Source: Myxococcales bacterium
GTDB lineage: Bacteria > Myxococcota_A > Polyangia > Polyangiales > Polyangiaceae
DNA: 36,593 nucleotides
Assembly: GCA_016212965.1 (NCBI GenBank)
Contig: JACRDA010000107.1
Location: 1 to 36,593, forward strand
Direction: 5' to 3'
Part shown: piece by piece, positions 15,543 through 24,455 of the stretch
How positions within the stretch are numbered: position 1 is the first letter of the stretch
How the letters are laid out: each line of letters starts with the position of its first letter
Notes under the pieces: model-generated
What the model was told of the DNA's origin: nothing
Database searches by the model: none
Seen by the model: only the letters and a program-made list of their open reading frames with translations
Program-made: the position numbers and the translations under genes

Positions 15543-18500
15543 ATGACACGGAATTGGGTGAGCGCACTGCTCGTGCCGCTGGCATTTGCCGGTGCGGTCG
15601 GCTGCGCCGAAGAACGCGATCCCATCAATCGCGTTCAGCCGAACGCACTCGCCAAGTCGTTCTACGTCGGCGAAGACCTCGTCGGCCCGATGGACGACCC
15701 CGAGTTCTGGTACCAGGGCTCGCTCGTCGACGTCGGCTACGGCGCCGCACAGGACGGCCTCTTCACCTCCACGTGGGCGCAGGTGACCACGCGGCTCAAG
15801 TGGCAGATCACCGAGGATCTCCTCATCGGTCGCATCAGCTACGAGCTCATCCCGGGCAGCGACGGCAACGGCGACGGCGCGCACAGCACCGACGGCCAGG
15901 TGGCGGTGGCGTTCGCCATCCAGTCGCACTTCGACATCCGGCGCGACTACAACCCGTCGACGGGCGAGGAGCTCAACGTCATCGACGAGAACGCGACCGA
16001 CCGACCCTGGTACGAGCGGCAGTACTTCCGCGTCGACTGGTCGCAGAACCTCAACACCGACGCGTACGACTTCGACACGCTCGCGCTCATGGGCATCTAC
16101 GGCGGCGTCGCCTACGAGCCGATGGCCTACTACGTCAACGACCCGAATGACCCCGACGCCCCCTACTTCGATGTCGGCACCGGGTACTTCGACATCACGA
16201 CCAAGGCCTACGCCACCCCGAAGCTCATCGATCTCAGCGCCTTCGGCTGGGGCATCGACAAGTTCCCGGCGTGCTACCTCGACGCCGACTTCATGAACGG
16301 CTCCGCGCCGAACGGCAACTGCAACCCGGTCGAGATCACGATCCGCCACTCCGTCCGCCGCGTGGTCGACAGCGACTACGAGCCGATGGACTGGGACGGC
16401 TACCGCTTCGCCTCGTACGGCGCGTTCTACAAGGATCGCTACGGCTACTCCCGCAACTACGGGATGAGCGACGATCTCTGGCACCGGTTCATCCAGCGCT
16501 ACAACATCTGGGAGCGCAGCCACTACTACCAGGACCCCGCGAACATGGCGGGCCCGGTGGCGTGCTTCACCCCCGCAACGACGCCCTACGGCGCCGACCC
16601 GCACCGCGACGTGGACGGCAACGGCACCGACGACGAGTGCCAGGCGGTCACCGACATCACCGGCTTCGGCGGCTCGCGCTGCGACACCTTCAAGCAGAAG
16701 TGCAGCCTGCCCTACCGCCTGCGCGTTCCGAAGCCGCTCGCGTGGTACTACACCGCGGGCAGCAATGCGGAGTTCTTCGAGAGCACCGAGTGGGCCACGC
16801 ACGACTGGGACGTCGCGCTCCGCAAGGCGGTCGCCATCGCCCAGTACGCCGAGTGCGTGTCGACCACGCCGGACGCCGCGGCGTGCGGCGCTCAGTACCC
16901 GGCGCCGATGGGCCAGCAGGACGACAACATGGACCTCGTCCAGGTCGCCCGTGAGGTGGACGACTGCCGCCACGGCCTGAACCCGAACGTCGCCGCGAAC
17001 GAGGACGCCTGCAAGGCGCTCGCCGACACCGCCGGCGGCGCCCGCGGTGCGCGGCCGCAGGTCATCGAGCTCGCGAAGCGGCCCGAGATGATCGTCCTCT
17101 GCCACAGCCCGGTCGAGGCCAACGACCCGCCGGCTTGCGGCGGCCCGCGCCTGCCCGCCGGCATGACGGCCGACGGCTGCAGGATCGCGCAGGAGAACCA
17201 TGACCTCGAGACGCTGGCGACGTGCCGCTCGGCGCTCTTCGTGCGCATGGGCGACCTCCGCTATCACCTCGTCAACGTCATCACGGCGCCGCAGGATCCC
17301 TCCGCGTGGGGCATCATGGTCGACGCCACCGACCCGACCGACGGCGAGAAGATCTCGGCGTCGATCAACGTCTGGTCGCACGTCAACGACCTCTGGAGCC
17401 AGGGCGTCATCGATCGCGTGAGGCTCATGAGCGGCGAGCTCGACGTCGACGACGTGACCGAGGCCGAGTACGTGCACGACTACGCGCAGGCCGTCGAGAT
17501 GGCGGAGCGCTCCGGCGTCGCCGGGCACCTCACGGTGGAGCAGAAGGACGCGCGCATCGCGGCGTTCGCCAAGGTGAGCCCCGAGAAGCTCGCCCAGCTC
17601 CGCAAGAACCCGGAGCTCGTCGCGACGGGCCCCGAGGCGACGAAGCTCTTCGCCGACCTCACCCAGGTCAAGATGACGCCCGAGATGCCGAGCGTCATGG
17701 CGCCGAAGTACCACGCGCGGCGCGCCGCCGTGGCCGGCACCGCGACCGAGGCTGAGCTCATCACGCCCGAGATGCAGCAGTACGCCGGCATCGACAACGG
17801 CATGCCGATGGGCGACGGCACCGTCGCCTACGCGTCGCCGCTGCGCGGCATGAACCCGTCGTTCCAGCGCCAGATCCACCAGCTCAAGGAGAACGCCATC
17901 GCCGAGCGCGGTGCGTGCGTCCTGCACGAGGCCCCCGCCCCGATGTCGATGACCGGCCTCGGCGCGGCTCTGAAGGCGAAGTTCACCGACGCGAACAGCG
18001 TGTACTACGGCAAGCGCTGCAACGACTCGCAGGCGGTCCCCGCCGACCAGGCGCAGGCGTGCCGCGACGAGCAGGCGACCCGCGCCGAGCGCATGCGCAA
18101 GTACATGGCGCAGCGCGCGCACTACGCGGTCATCGTGCACGAGATGGGGCACTCGATCGGCCTGCGGCACAACTTCATCAGCTCGTCGGATGCGTTCAAC
18201 TACCAGCCCCAGTACTGGCAGTTGCGCACCGACAACGGCACGAACAACACCCTCTGCACGAGCTACGACTCCGAGGGCACCTGCGTCGGGCCGCGCTACT
18301 TCGATCCGGTCACGGACAACGAGCGCGACAACCTCATCTGGATGTGGATGCAGTCATCCGTCATGGACTACGCGGGCGAGACCACGCAGGACATGATCGG
18401 CCTCGGCGCCTACGACTTCGCCGCTGCGGCGATGTTCTACGGCGAGGCCGTCGCGGTGAGCAACGACCCGTCGGCCAAGGTCGGGTCGAATCGCGCCGCC

Positions 18501-20519
18501 GGCCTGCTCTGGAAGATGGACAACTTCGGCGGCATCACCGGTATCCGCCCGCTCATCAAGGACAACGGTGATCCCTGGGGCTACCGCTTCTTCAACTACT
18601 CGGCGCTCCAGCGGGAGTTCAAGCTCATCGACCCGGCGAGCTGCGCGCAGGTCGATCCGAACGCCTTCAGGCCCGCCTCCTGGGACGACGCCAAGCTTGG
18701 CGGTTACCACGCGGTCATCGACGGCCAAGTCGTCTCGACCGACGGCGGTGCCACCTACAGCCGTTGCCGACAGGTGCCGGTCGACTACCAGCAGTGGCAG
18801 CGCCTGCACGTGCCGACGACCAGCGAGCAGGGCATCGTGGGCCAGAGCCTCTACTACGCGGGCGGCGTCTCGGTCGACGCGGCGCAACGCATCCGCTGGC
18901 CGTACGGCTTCGCGACGGACAGCTGGGCCGACCTCGGCAACGCCAGCGTGTACCGCCACGACAACGGCGCCGACGTGTACGAGATTTTCAACTTCCTCGC
19001 GACCCAGCAGGAAGTGAACCACATCTTCGACTCGTACCGCCGCGGCAAGCAGAGCTTCAGCGTGCGCCGCGCCTCGAGCCGCATCCGTGGACGATACAAC
19101 GAGAAGATCCGCGACGGCGCCAAGGGCCTCACGCTCTTCTCCAACGTCTACAAGGACTTCGCGATGCAGATCGGCTTCGTCTTCGACGGCGGCTACTGGC
19201 CGTTCATCGCCGACAAGTTCTACGACGAGAACATCCTCGCCTCGACGTACGCGTTCGACTTCTTCACGCGGCTGCAGGCGCGCCCCGAGGCCGGACGGCA
19301 CTCGATGGCGCTCGGCGTCTTCTCCGAGCAGTGCGCCCCGGGTCAGGCGACCTGCGACAGCCTGCTCACCTACGACGAGGGCGCCAGCGCCCAGACGCTG
19401 CGCGTGATCGTCCCGAACGGCGCCGGCGGAACCGCCTTCGGCGACATCTCGATCGGCGGCAAGCCGCTCGAGAACCAGCTGTCCAGCAACCACGGCGAGT
19501 ACGACCGCGACTACACGCTGAATGCCGGCTCGTATTACGACAAGGCCTTCAACGCCATGATGCTGACGGAGTCGGTCGACAACTTCATCAGCTCCTCGCG
19601 CGACGACTTCTACGACCCGCGCTACCGCGCGACCTCGATCGCCGATCTGTTCCCCGACGGGTATCGCCGCTGGCTGGCCAACAACCTCACCGGCGACGAG
19701 ATCACCAAGGCGCCGGTCGTGGCTGCCAACGCCGACGGCGGCATGCCGATCACCGATGCGCAGAAGTACCCGACCTACCCGATCGGCTGGCCGCAGTACT
19801 GGGGCGCGACCATCGACCACTGCTTCCCCGCGGCCGGCACCAACATGTGCGGCTACCTCGACGCCAACAACGTGCCCTTCGGCGCCCAGCAGCCGCCGGG
19901 CGTGACCCCGCTCGACCCGCAGGTGGGCTGGGCGCAGCAGGTGTTCCTCATCAACTGGACCCTCATGTACCTGCCCGAGAACCAGAAGCAGAACTGGATC
20001 AACCAGATCTCGCTCTGGATGATCGGCCACGACTCGGATCCGGACTTCCAGAACCGCATCGAGTTCCACGATCCCTTCGGCAAGGTGTTCGTCGCGAAGA
20101 CCTTCGGCAAGGAGACCTACTTCGCGGGCTCCCAGTACGAGCGCACGGTCCAGAAGGGCGTCGCGGCGCGCGTCCTCGAGTACGCCAACCGGCTGCTCGA
20201 GACCGCGTACGAGGTCTCCGACGGTCCGGACCTCGACGGCGACGGCACCCCCGACTGGTTCGTGGCCGACATCGACCAGGCGACGGGCGAGCCCCACGTG
20301 AAGTGGAGCGCCAACATGGAGTTCATCGACGCCAACGGCAACACGACCGCCGGTATCCCGGGCTGCAACTCGGGTGACAACACGAGCTGCACCTGCGCGG
20401 CGAACGCCGCGTGCGTGACGCTCCAGAAGTACCTGACCGTGCCGTACTACCTCCGCCAGGCCATCGCGGACTACTCGATGGGCGACCCGGACCTCAAGGG
20501 CATCTACGACGCTCCCTGA
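15543..20519 (+). CDS. Large zinc-dependent metzincin-type metalloprotease, lipoprotein
   Basis: A 1658-residue protein starting MTRNWVSALLVPLAFAGAVG with a lipobox-like AVGC at about residue 20, so it is exported and probably lipid-anchored. The zinc site is HEMGHSIGLRHNF (His866, Glu867, His870, His876), with a Met-turn SSVMDYA (Met941) 70 residues later and LGAYDFAAAAMFYG after it. This arrangement matches the EcxA-like metzincin peptidases (DUF4953 type). Calcium-type Asp loops are visible (DGNGDG, DVDGNGTDD, DLDGDGTPDW), as are many cysteines that could form disulfides. The 860 residues before and 700 after the catalytic helix are unusually long. Base composition is more balanced than in neighbouring genes. 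It is preceded by a candidate sigma-54 promoter and followed by a strong terminator, so it is monocistronic. Likely an extracellular or surface protease; the substrate is unknown. Confidence 0.9.
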   Translation: MTRNWVSALLVPLAFAGAVGCAEERDPINRVQPNALAKSFYVGEDLVGPMDDPEFWYQGSLVDVGYGAAQDGLFTSTWAQVTTRLKWQITEDLLIGRISYELIPGSDGNGDGAHSTDGQVAVAFAIQSHFDIRRDYNPSTGEELNVIDENATDRPWYERQYFRVDWSQNLNTDAYDFDTLALMGIYGGVAYEPMAYYVNDPNDPDAPYFDVGTGYFDITTKAYATPKLIDLSAFGWGIDKFPACYLDADFMNGSAPNGNCNPVEITIRHSVRRVVDSDYEPMDWDGYRFASYGAFYKDRYGYSRNYGMSDDLWHRFIQRYNIWERSHYYQDPANMAGPVACFTPATTPYGADPHRDVDGNGTDDECQAVTDITGFGGSRCDTFKQKCSLPYRLRVPKPLAWYYTAGSNAEFFESTEWATHDWDVALRKAVAIAQYAECVSTTPDAAACGAQYPAPMGQQDDNMDLVQVAREVDDCRHGLNPNVAANEDACKALADTAGGARGARPQVIELAKRPEMIVLCHSPVEANDPPACGGPRLPAGMTADGCRIAQENHDLETLATCRSALFVRMGDLRYHLVNVITAPQDPSAWGIMVDATDPTDGEKISASINVWSHVNDLWSQGVIDRVRLMSGELDVDDVTEAEYVHDYAQAVEMAERSGVAGHLTVEQKDARIAAFAKVSPEKLAQLRKNPELVATGPEATKLFADLTQVKMTPEMPSVMAPKYHARRAAVAGTATEAELITPEMQQYAGIDNGMPMGDGTVAYASPLRGMNPSFQRQIHQLKENAIAERGACVLHEAPAPMSMTGLGAALKAKFTDANSVYYGKRCNDSQAVPADQAQACRDEQATRAERMRKYMAQRAHYAVIVHEMGHSIGLRHNFISSSDAFNYQPQYWQLRTDNGTNNTLCTSYDSEGTCVGPRYFDPVTDNERDNLIWMWMQSSVMDYAGETTQDMIGLGAYDFAAAAMFYGEAVAVSNDPSAKVGSNRAAGLLWKMDNFGGITGIRPLIKDNGDPWGYRFFNYSALQREFKLIDPASCAQVDPNAFRPASWDDAKLGGYHAVIDGQVVSTDGGATYSRCRQVPVDYQQWQRLHVPTTSEQGIVGQSLYYAGGVSVDAAQRIRWPYGFATDSWADLGNASVYRHDNGADVYEIFNFLATQQEVNHIFDSYRRGKQSFSVRRASSRIRGRYNEKIRDGAKGLTLFSNVYKDFAMQIGFVFDGGYWPFIADKFYDENILASTYAFDFFTRLQARPEAGRHSMALGVFSEQCAPGQATCDSLLTYDEGASAQTLRVIVPNGAGGTAFGDISIGGKPLENQLSSNHGEYDRDYTLNAGSYYDKAFNAMMLTESVDNFISSSRDDFYDPRYRATSIADLFPDGYRRWLANNLTGDEITKAPVVAANADGGMPITDAQKYPTYPIGWPQYWGATIDHCFPAAGTNMCGYLDANNVPFGAQQPPGVTPLDPQVGWAQQVFLINWTLMYLPENQKQNWINQISLWMIGHDSDPDFQNRIEFHDPFGKVFVAKTFGKETYFAGSQYERTVQKGVAARVLEYANRLLETAYEVSDGPDLDGDGTPDWFVADIDQATGEPHVKWSANMEFIDANGNTTAGIPGCNSGDNTSCTCAANAACVTLQKYLTVPYYLRQAIADYSMGDPDLKGIYDAP

Positions 20520-20534
20520 GGCAGTGTGACCGGT

Positions 20535-20558
20535 GCGGTCGGGCGCCCGCCCGACCGC
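20535..20558 (+). terminator. Perfect 10-bp hairpin just after the metalloprotease stop
   Basis: GCGGTCGGGC (20535-20544) pairs with GCCCGACCGC (20549-20558) around a 4-base loop, 15 bases after the stop. No T-run follows; it probably stabilises the 3' end or assists the next hairpin. Confidence 0.5.
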
Positions 20559-20571
20559 GCGGTCCGTGGCA

Positions 20572-20613
20572 GCGGCCCGCCTTCCCGAAAGGGGCGGTGG
20601 GCCGCGGTCTTTT
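20572..20613 (+). terminator. Rho-independent terminator of the metalloprotease gene
   Basis: A 10-bp stem (20572-20581 with 20596-20605, one G-T pair) contains an inner CCC-GAAA-GGG hairpin (20584-20593) and is followed by TCTTTT at 20608-20613. Stem plus T-tract is the standard intrinsic terminator form. Confidence 0.7.
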
Positions 20614-20723
20614 GTGCGCCGCTCGAGACACGCCGCCCAACGCCACGCCGAGCCTACTCGCCGGCGGAGGGCGCCCGCGCCGAGCTCCGTGGCTCAGCCT
20701 CGCTCGACCCCAACCCGCGAGGC

Positions 20724-21662
20724 TCAGGGCAGGGAGGAAATGCGCAGGTAGCCCGCGTCGATCAGGTTCAGCACCCGCCGGCTGGCGTCGACGTCCGTCT
20801 CCGGCGACTGGTCGAGCACGCCGCGCAGCGAGCCCGAGTTGTGGGCCAGCTGCACCACCTCGAGGTCGGCGGGCTCGAGCCGGGACAGCTTCGGACCGAG
20901 CGGGCGCGCGAGCGCGAGCCGCGCGGCAGGCCCCGGCAACTTGGCGCGCAGCACGCTGAGCTCGTCGAGCAGGTGCGTGCCCTCGAGCAGGACCTCCGCG
21001 ACGCGGACCGCGAGCGGCGTGGGGGGCGCGCGGTAGGCGTCGATCATGTAGGCGCCGTCCGGGAACGCCAGCACGCGGTGAATCGCCTTGCGCGGCGGCG
21101 CGCCGGGTAGGTTGGGCAGATGGGCGGCCTCGATGAAGCCACCGCGAAACACGAGCTCGCCCACCTCGCCCGCGTGGATGAGGATGAGCTGGCAGGCGCT
21201 CTCGGGCGCGACGAAGCGCTCGAAGAGGTCGGGCACGGACACGTCGTCGATGCGACCCGTGATGCGGCCGCCGGCAGTGGTCGAGGCCTCGTCCTCGAGC
21301 TCGCCCACGAGCCGCCGCTCGGACGGTGCGCTCGGCACCCCGCGCGACCACACCACCTTGAGGATGCTCGTGCCGATGAGCACGCGGTCGCCCTCCGCCA
21401 GGACGCGCTCGCCCACGCGCTCGCCATTGACGAGCGTGCCGTTGGTCGAGCCCAGGTCCTCGACCGCCAGCCCCGCCTCCGTCACGCGGAAGCGCGCGTG
21501 GTGGCGCGACACCATGCCCTCGAGCAGCACGATGTCGCACTCGTTCGCGCGCCCCACGAGCACGGCAGCGGTGTCCTGCAGCACGTACTCGCTGCCCTGA
21601 CAGCGGCCCGACAGGAACCGCAGGGCAAGTCTCGCGCCGCCTTGGGGTGGCGTACGGACCAT
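20724..21662 (-). CDS. FHA domain protein with DUF4388 (PATAN-like) domain
   Basis: A 312-residue cytoplasmic protein. Residues about 10-105 form a forkhead-associated domain (VLVGRANECDIVL, SRHHARF, DLGSTNGTLVNG), which binds phosphothreonine. Residues about 130-215 match the DUF4388 domain (VPDLFERFVAPESACQLILIH, ELVFRGGFIEAA, KAIHRVLAFPDGAYMID), common in myxobacterial signalling proteins. The rest is helical with a winged-helix-like tail. ATG 21662 is chosen; an upstream in-frame TTG at 21701 would overlap the kinase stop. It lies 35 bases after the histidine-kinase gene and is probably co-transcribed. The FHA domain suggests partnership with a Ser/Thr kinase rather than the histidine kinase itself. 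Confidence 0.85.
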   Translation of the reverse strand: MVRTPPQGGARLALRFLSGRCQGSEYVLQDTAAVLVGRANECDIVLLEGMVSRHHARFRVTEAGLAVEDLGSTNGTLVNGERVGERVLAEGDRVLIGTSILKVVWSRGVPSAPSERRLVGELEDEASTTAGGRITGRIDDVSVPDLFERFVAPESACQLILIHAGEVGELVFRGGFIEAAHLPNLPGAPPRKAIHRVLAFPDGAYMIDAYRAPPTPLAVRVAEVLLEGTHLLDELSVLRAKLPGPAARLALARPLGPKLSRLEPADLEVVQLAHNSGSLRGVLDQSPETDVDASRRVLNLIDAGYLRISSLP

Positions 21663-21697
21663 CGGTTTGTCCAAGGTGCGACGTGCCTCCGCGCGGG

Positions 21698-23893
21698 TCA
21701 AGCCTCGTGAGCGCCCGGCGGCACGAGCTCGGGCGCGCCCGCCTGTGCCGGCGCCTCGCTCCCGGCGGGCTGCGGGGCCGAGGGGCGCTCCGCAACGCCC
21801 GCCACCGCAGCGCGCGCGGCGAGCCCGACCGTGCCCGGGGTGGGCGTGCCGAGCGCCTCCATCGCTGCCGGCAGGATGACCGTGAAGGTCGTGCCGGCGC
21901 CTTCGCGCGTCCGTACCTCGATGCGCCCGCCCGCGACCTGCACGATGCGCTGGCTGATCGCCAGGCCGAGCCCCGTGCCCTCGCTCTTCGTCGTGAAGAA
22001 CGGCAGAAAGATGCTCTGCAGCGCCTTGCGCGAGATGCCGGGCCCCGTGTCGCTCACCGCGATCTCGATGAAGGTCCCCGCGTGCGACTCGCGCAGCCGC
22101 GTGCCGATCCCGATGCGCCCCTTGCCGCGCATCGCCTGCGCCGCGTTGCGCACGAGGTTCATGAGGACCTGCTGCAGCTGCTCCGCCGCGATGGCCGTCC
22201 GCGGCAGGCTGTCGCCCAGCGTGACCGCCACCTCGACATCGTCACCGTGCCACTCGGCACTCATGACCTGCACGGTGCGTCGCACCACCGGATTCACGTC
22301 GATGGGCGCCACGGCGTCCGTGTTCTGGCGCGCGAGATCGAGCACCGAGCCCACGACGCGGTTCAGGCGGTCGACCTCCTCGATGATGATGCTCACGAAC
22401 TCCTGGGAGCTCGGGTCCACGCCCGCCCCGCCCCCCGGCTCGGCGAGGAGCTGCGCCGCGCCCTTGATGGCGCCGAGCGGATTGCGGATCTCGTGGGCGA
22501 GGCCCGCGGCCATCTGGCCCAGCACCGCGAGCCGGTCGCGCTCCTGCATCTTGGCGTACACGCGCGAGTTGACGACCACGACGCCGATCTGGGCCGCGAG
22601 CATCTCGAGAACACCGACGTCCTCCGGCGTGAACGCGTCGCGAATGCGCTCGTCGCTCACCACGCACAGGCCGAGCAGATCGGAGCCCTCGGCGCGGATG
22701 GCGAGCAGCACGCCGCCGCTCATCGGCCCGAGCACCGCCTCGGCCGCCAAGAGCGCCTCCGACGGCGACGGCGCGCCGCCACCGGGCAGCTCGCCGCGAG
22801 CCTGGCGCCGCAGCTCGTCGAGCAGCACCGTGCCACGCTCGAGCCGCTCGAGCAGAGCGCGCGCGGGTGCGTACTCGACGTACTCGGGTGCCTTGCGACC
22901 GAAGCCGGCGAGCCGCTCGAAGCCCGCGCCGGCCTCGTCGCGCAGGTAGAGCGCCGCGCTCGTGATGCTGCGGGAGCGCTCGAGCACGGCCACGACCGCC
23001 GTGGCCATCTCCTCGACCTTGAGGGTGTGGGCCAGCTTGCGACGCGCCTCGGCCACGGCCGCGTGCAAGCTGCCGCGCTCGCGGAAGAACAGGCGCTGCA
23101 CGTACTGCTCCACCTTGTCGCGGAGCGGGTTGAACAGCACCTGGACCACGATCGCCACGAGCACGGCGTTCAGGTACATGGTCTGGAAGGGGCCGATCAC
23201 GTTGAGCAGCAGGTAGAAGAGCCCCGCGATGACGAATGCCACCACCGTGGCGACGGCGAGGCGCCCCACCATCTCGTAGAGGTCGAGCAGGCGCTCGTGG
23301 CGCAGCGCCTGGGCGAGCGCGAACAGGAACACCACGCTCACCACGAGGCCAACCGGCGGCGGGTCGTAGCCCTCGATCCACGGAAAGTCGCCGACGCTGA
23401 ACAGCGCGGCGATGGCACCGATGACGACGAGGAAGCGCACGCGCCGCTGGGTCGCGCGCGAGCCCGAGAGCACGCCGCGCCGGTAGAGCTCGTGCAGGCC
23501 CGCGGCCACGAGCCCGAACACGTACACGAAGATCGCGACCCGCACCGGGTCCTCGGTGACGTAGGGGCTCAACGCCAGCACCAGCATCGGCACGGCCAGC
23601 ACCAGGGCCACCCGCCCGAGCCGCGACCTGCGCCCCTCGATGGGCACGAGCGCCTCGAACAGGCTCACCGCGAAGACCGGCAAGAGCACGGCGAGCACCA
23701 TGCGCAGCCGCTCCCAGACGGACGCCTGGAAGAAGCCGAACAGCGATTGCGACAGGTACCAGAGGGCCATGTCGGCCGCGAAGCCGACGAACAGCACGTG
23801 CTGCTTGCGGAACTTGCCGGCGAGCACCGTGCTCAGTGCGATCGCGAGCGCCAGCGCGCCGCACACGAGCGTCGTCTGGGCCCGGAGGTTCAC
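21698..23893 (-). CDS. Membrane sensor histidine kinase with GAF-like domain
   Basis: A 731-residue sensor. The first 260 residues hold eight or nine hydrophobic segments, giving a polytopic membrane sensor. A coiled linker (EQYVQRLFFRERGSL) and a GAF-like domain follow (about 290-445), then a HisKA helix LAHEIRNPLGAIKGAAQLL with phospho-acceptor His467, and an ATPase domain with NLVRNAAQAM, DTGPGI and GTGLGLAISQRIV. The tail is a Pro/Ala-rich extension of about 50 residues. GTG 23893 (GAGG 9 bases upstream) is chosen over GTG 23911. There is no response regulator next to it; the downstream gene encodes an FHA-DUF4388 protein. The signal is unknown. Confidence 0.9.
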   Translation of the reverse strand: MNLRAQTTLVCGALALAIALSTVLAGKFRKQHVLFVGFAADMALWYLSQSLFGFFQASVWERLRMVLAVLLPVFAVSLFEALVPIEGRRSRLGRVALVLAVPMLVLALSPYVTEDPVRVAIFVYVFGLVAAGLHELYRRGVLSGSRATQRRVRFLVVIGAIAALFSVGDFPWIEGYDPPPVGLVVSVVFLFALAQALRHERLLDLYEMVGRLAVATVVAFVIAGLFYLLLNVIGPFQTMYLNAVLVAIVVQVLFNPLRDKVEQYVQRLFFRERGSLHAAVAEARRKLAHTLKVEEMATAVVAVLERSRSITSAALYLRDEAGAGFERLAGFGRKAPEYVEYAPARALLERLERGTVLLDELRRQARGELPGGGAPSPSEALLAAEAVLGPMSGGVLLAIRAEGSDLLGLCVVSDERIRDAFTPEDVGVLEMLAAQIGVVVVNSRVYAKMQERDRLAVLGQMAAGLAHEIRNPLGAIKGAAQLLAEPGGGAGVDPSSQEFVSIIIEEVDRLNRVVGSVLDLARQNTDAVAPIDVNPVVRRTVQVMSAEWHGDDVEVAVTLGDSLPRTAIAAEQLQQVLMNLVRNAAQAMRGKGRIGIGTRLRESHAGTFIEIAVSDTGPGISRKALQSIFLPFFTTKSEGTGLGLAISQRIVQVAGGRIEVRTREGAGTTFTVILPAAMEALGTPTPGTVGLAARAAVAGVAERPSAPQPAGSEAPAQAGAPELVPPGAHEA

Positions 23894-24053
23894 GGCAGCA
23901 CGCCTCGGCACGCGGGCGCACGCGCGGCGCGGCGCGGCGTCCGCGCCGGCGGCACGGACAGCGCGCGCACGACCTCCAGGCTCACCCGCGGAGCGTAGCG
24001 CGGGTCGCGGCGGCGCGCGCGTCCCACACGCCCCGGCCTCGACACCCCGCCCA

Positions 24054-24455
24054 CTAGAGCGGCTGGCTCACCCCGCCGGCGGTGTCCCCTGCCCCGCCCG
24101 CGCTGAAGTCACCGCTGTCGTCCTCGTCCGCGCCCGGGCTTGCCGGCACGGTCGCTTCCTTCCACGGGTCCGGGTGCGGGTCGAGCGGATCGCCGGACTC
24201 GACGACCCAGTCGCCAAGCAGACCATCGGGCGCCGTCGTGTCCTCCTCCACGGCGCCGACCGGCGGCGGACGCAGGTCGTCCTCGACGCCGAGCTCCGCC
24301 GTCTCGGTGCCGAGCGGCTCCGGCTCGCCAGCCGTGTCGAAGGCGCAACCGCACAGCGAGGCCGCGAGCAAGCAGGACAGAGCCCAGACCGGGCGCGGTG
24401 CTCGCCTCTTCCGCGGGACGCGCTCCGTCTCCCTGGGATTGCCGGCACCGTTCAT
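24054..24455 (-). CDS. Small acidic lipoprotein coupled to the sigma-54 activator gene
   Basis: A 133-residue protein. A basic N-terminus (PRKRRAPRP) precedes a hydrophobic stretch ending in a clear lipobox, SLCGC, at about residue 37. The mature part is acidic, Gly/Pro/Asp-rich and without recognisable domain (WVVESGDPLDPHPDPWKEA). Its ATG overlaps the TGA of the upstream activator gene in ATGA, and AGGAG lies about 10 bases before it. Translation is therefore coupled to the activator. It could be an envelope component whose amount is tied to the regulator; function is unknown. Confidence 0.7.
   Translation of the reverse strand: MNGAGNPRETERVPRKRRAPRPVWALSCLLAASLCGCAFDTAGEPEPLGTETAELGVEDDLRPPPVGAVEEDTTAPDGLLGDWVVESGDPLDPHPDPWKEATVPASPGADEDDSGDFSAGGAGDTAGGVSQPL

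Noticed and set aside
18354-20297. 647-codon minus-strand frame within the metalloprotease
   Set aside because: Val/Arg/Glu-rich shadow; the plus strand has zinc-site and Met-turn motifs.
21647-23998. 783-codon open frame on the plus strand opposite the histidine kinase
   Set aside because: Highly charged Arg/His/Glu-rich translation without fold; the minus strand has all kinase motifs. A product of GC-rich third positions.
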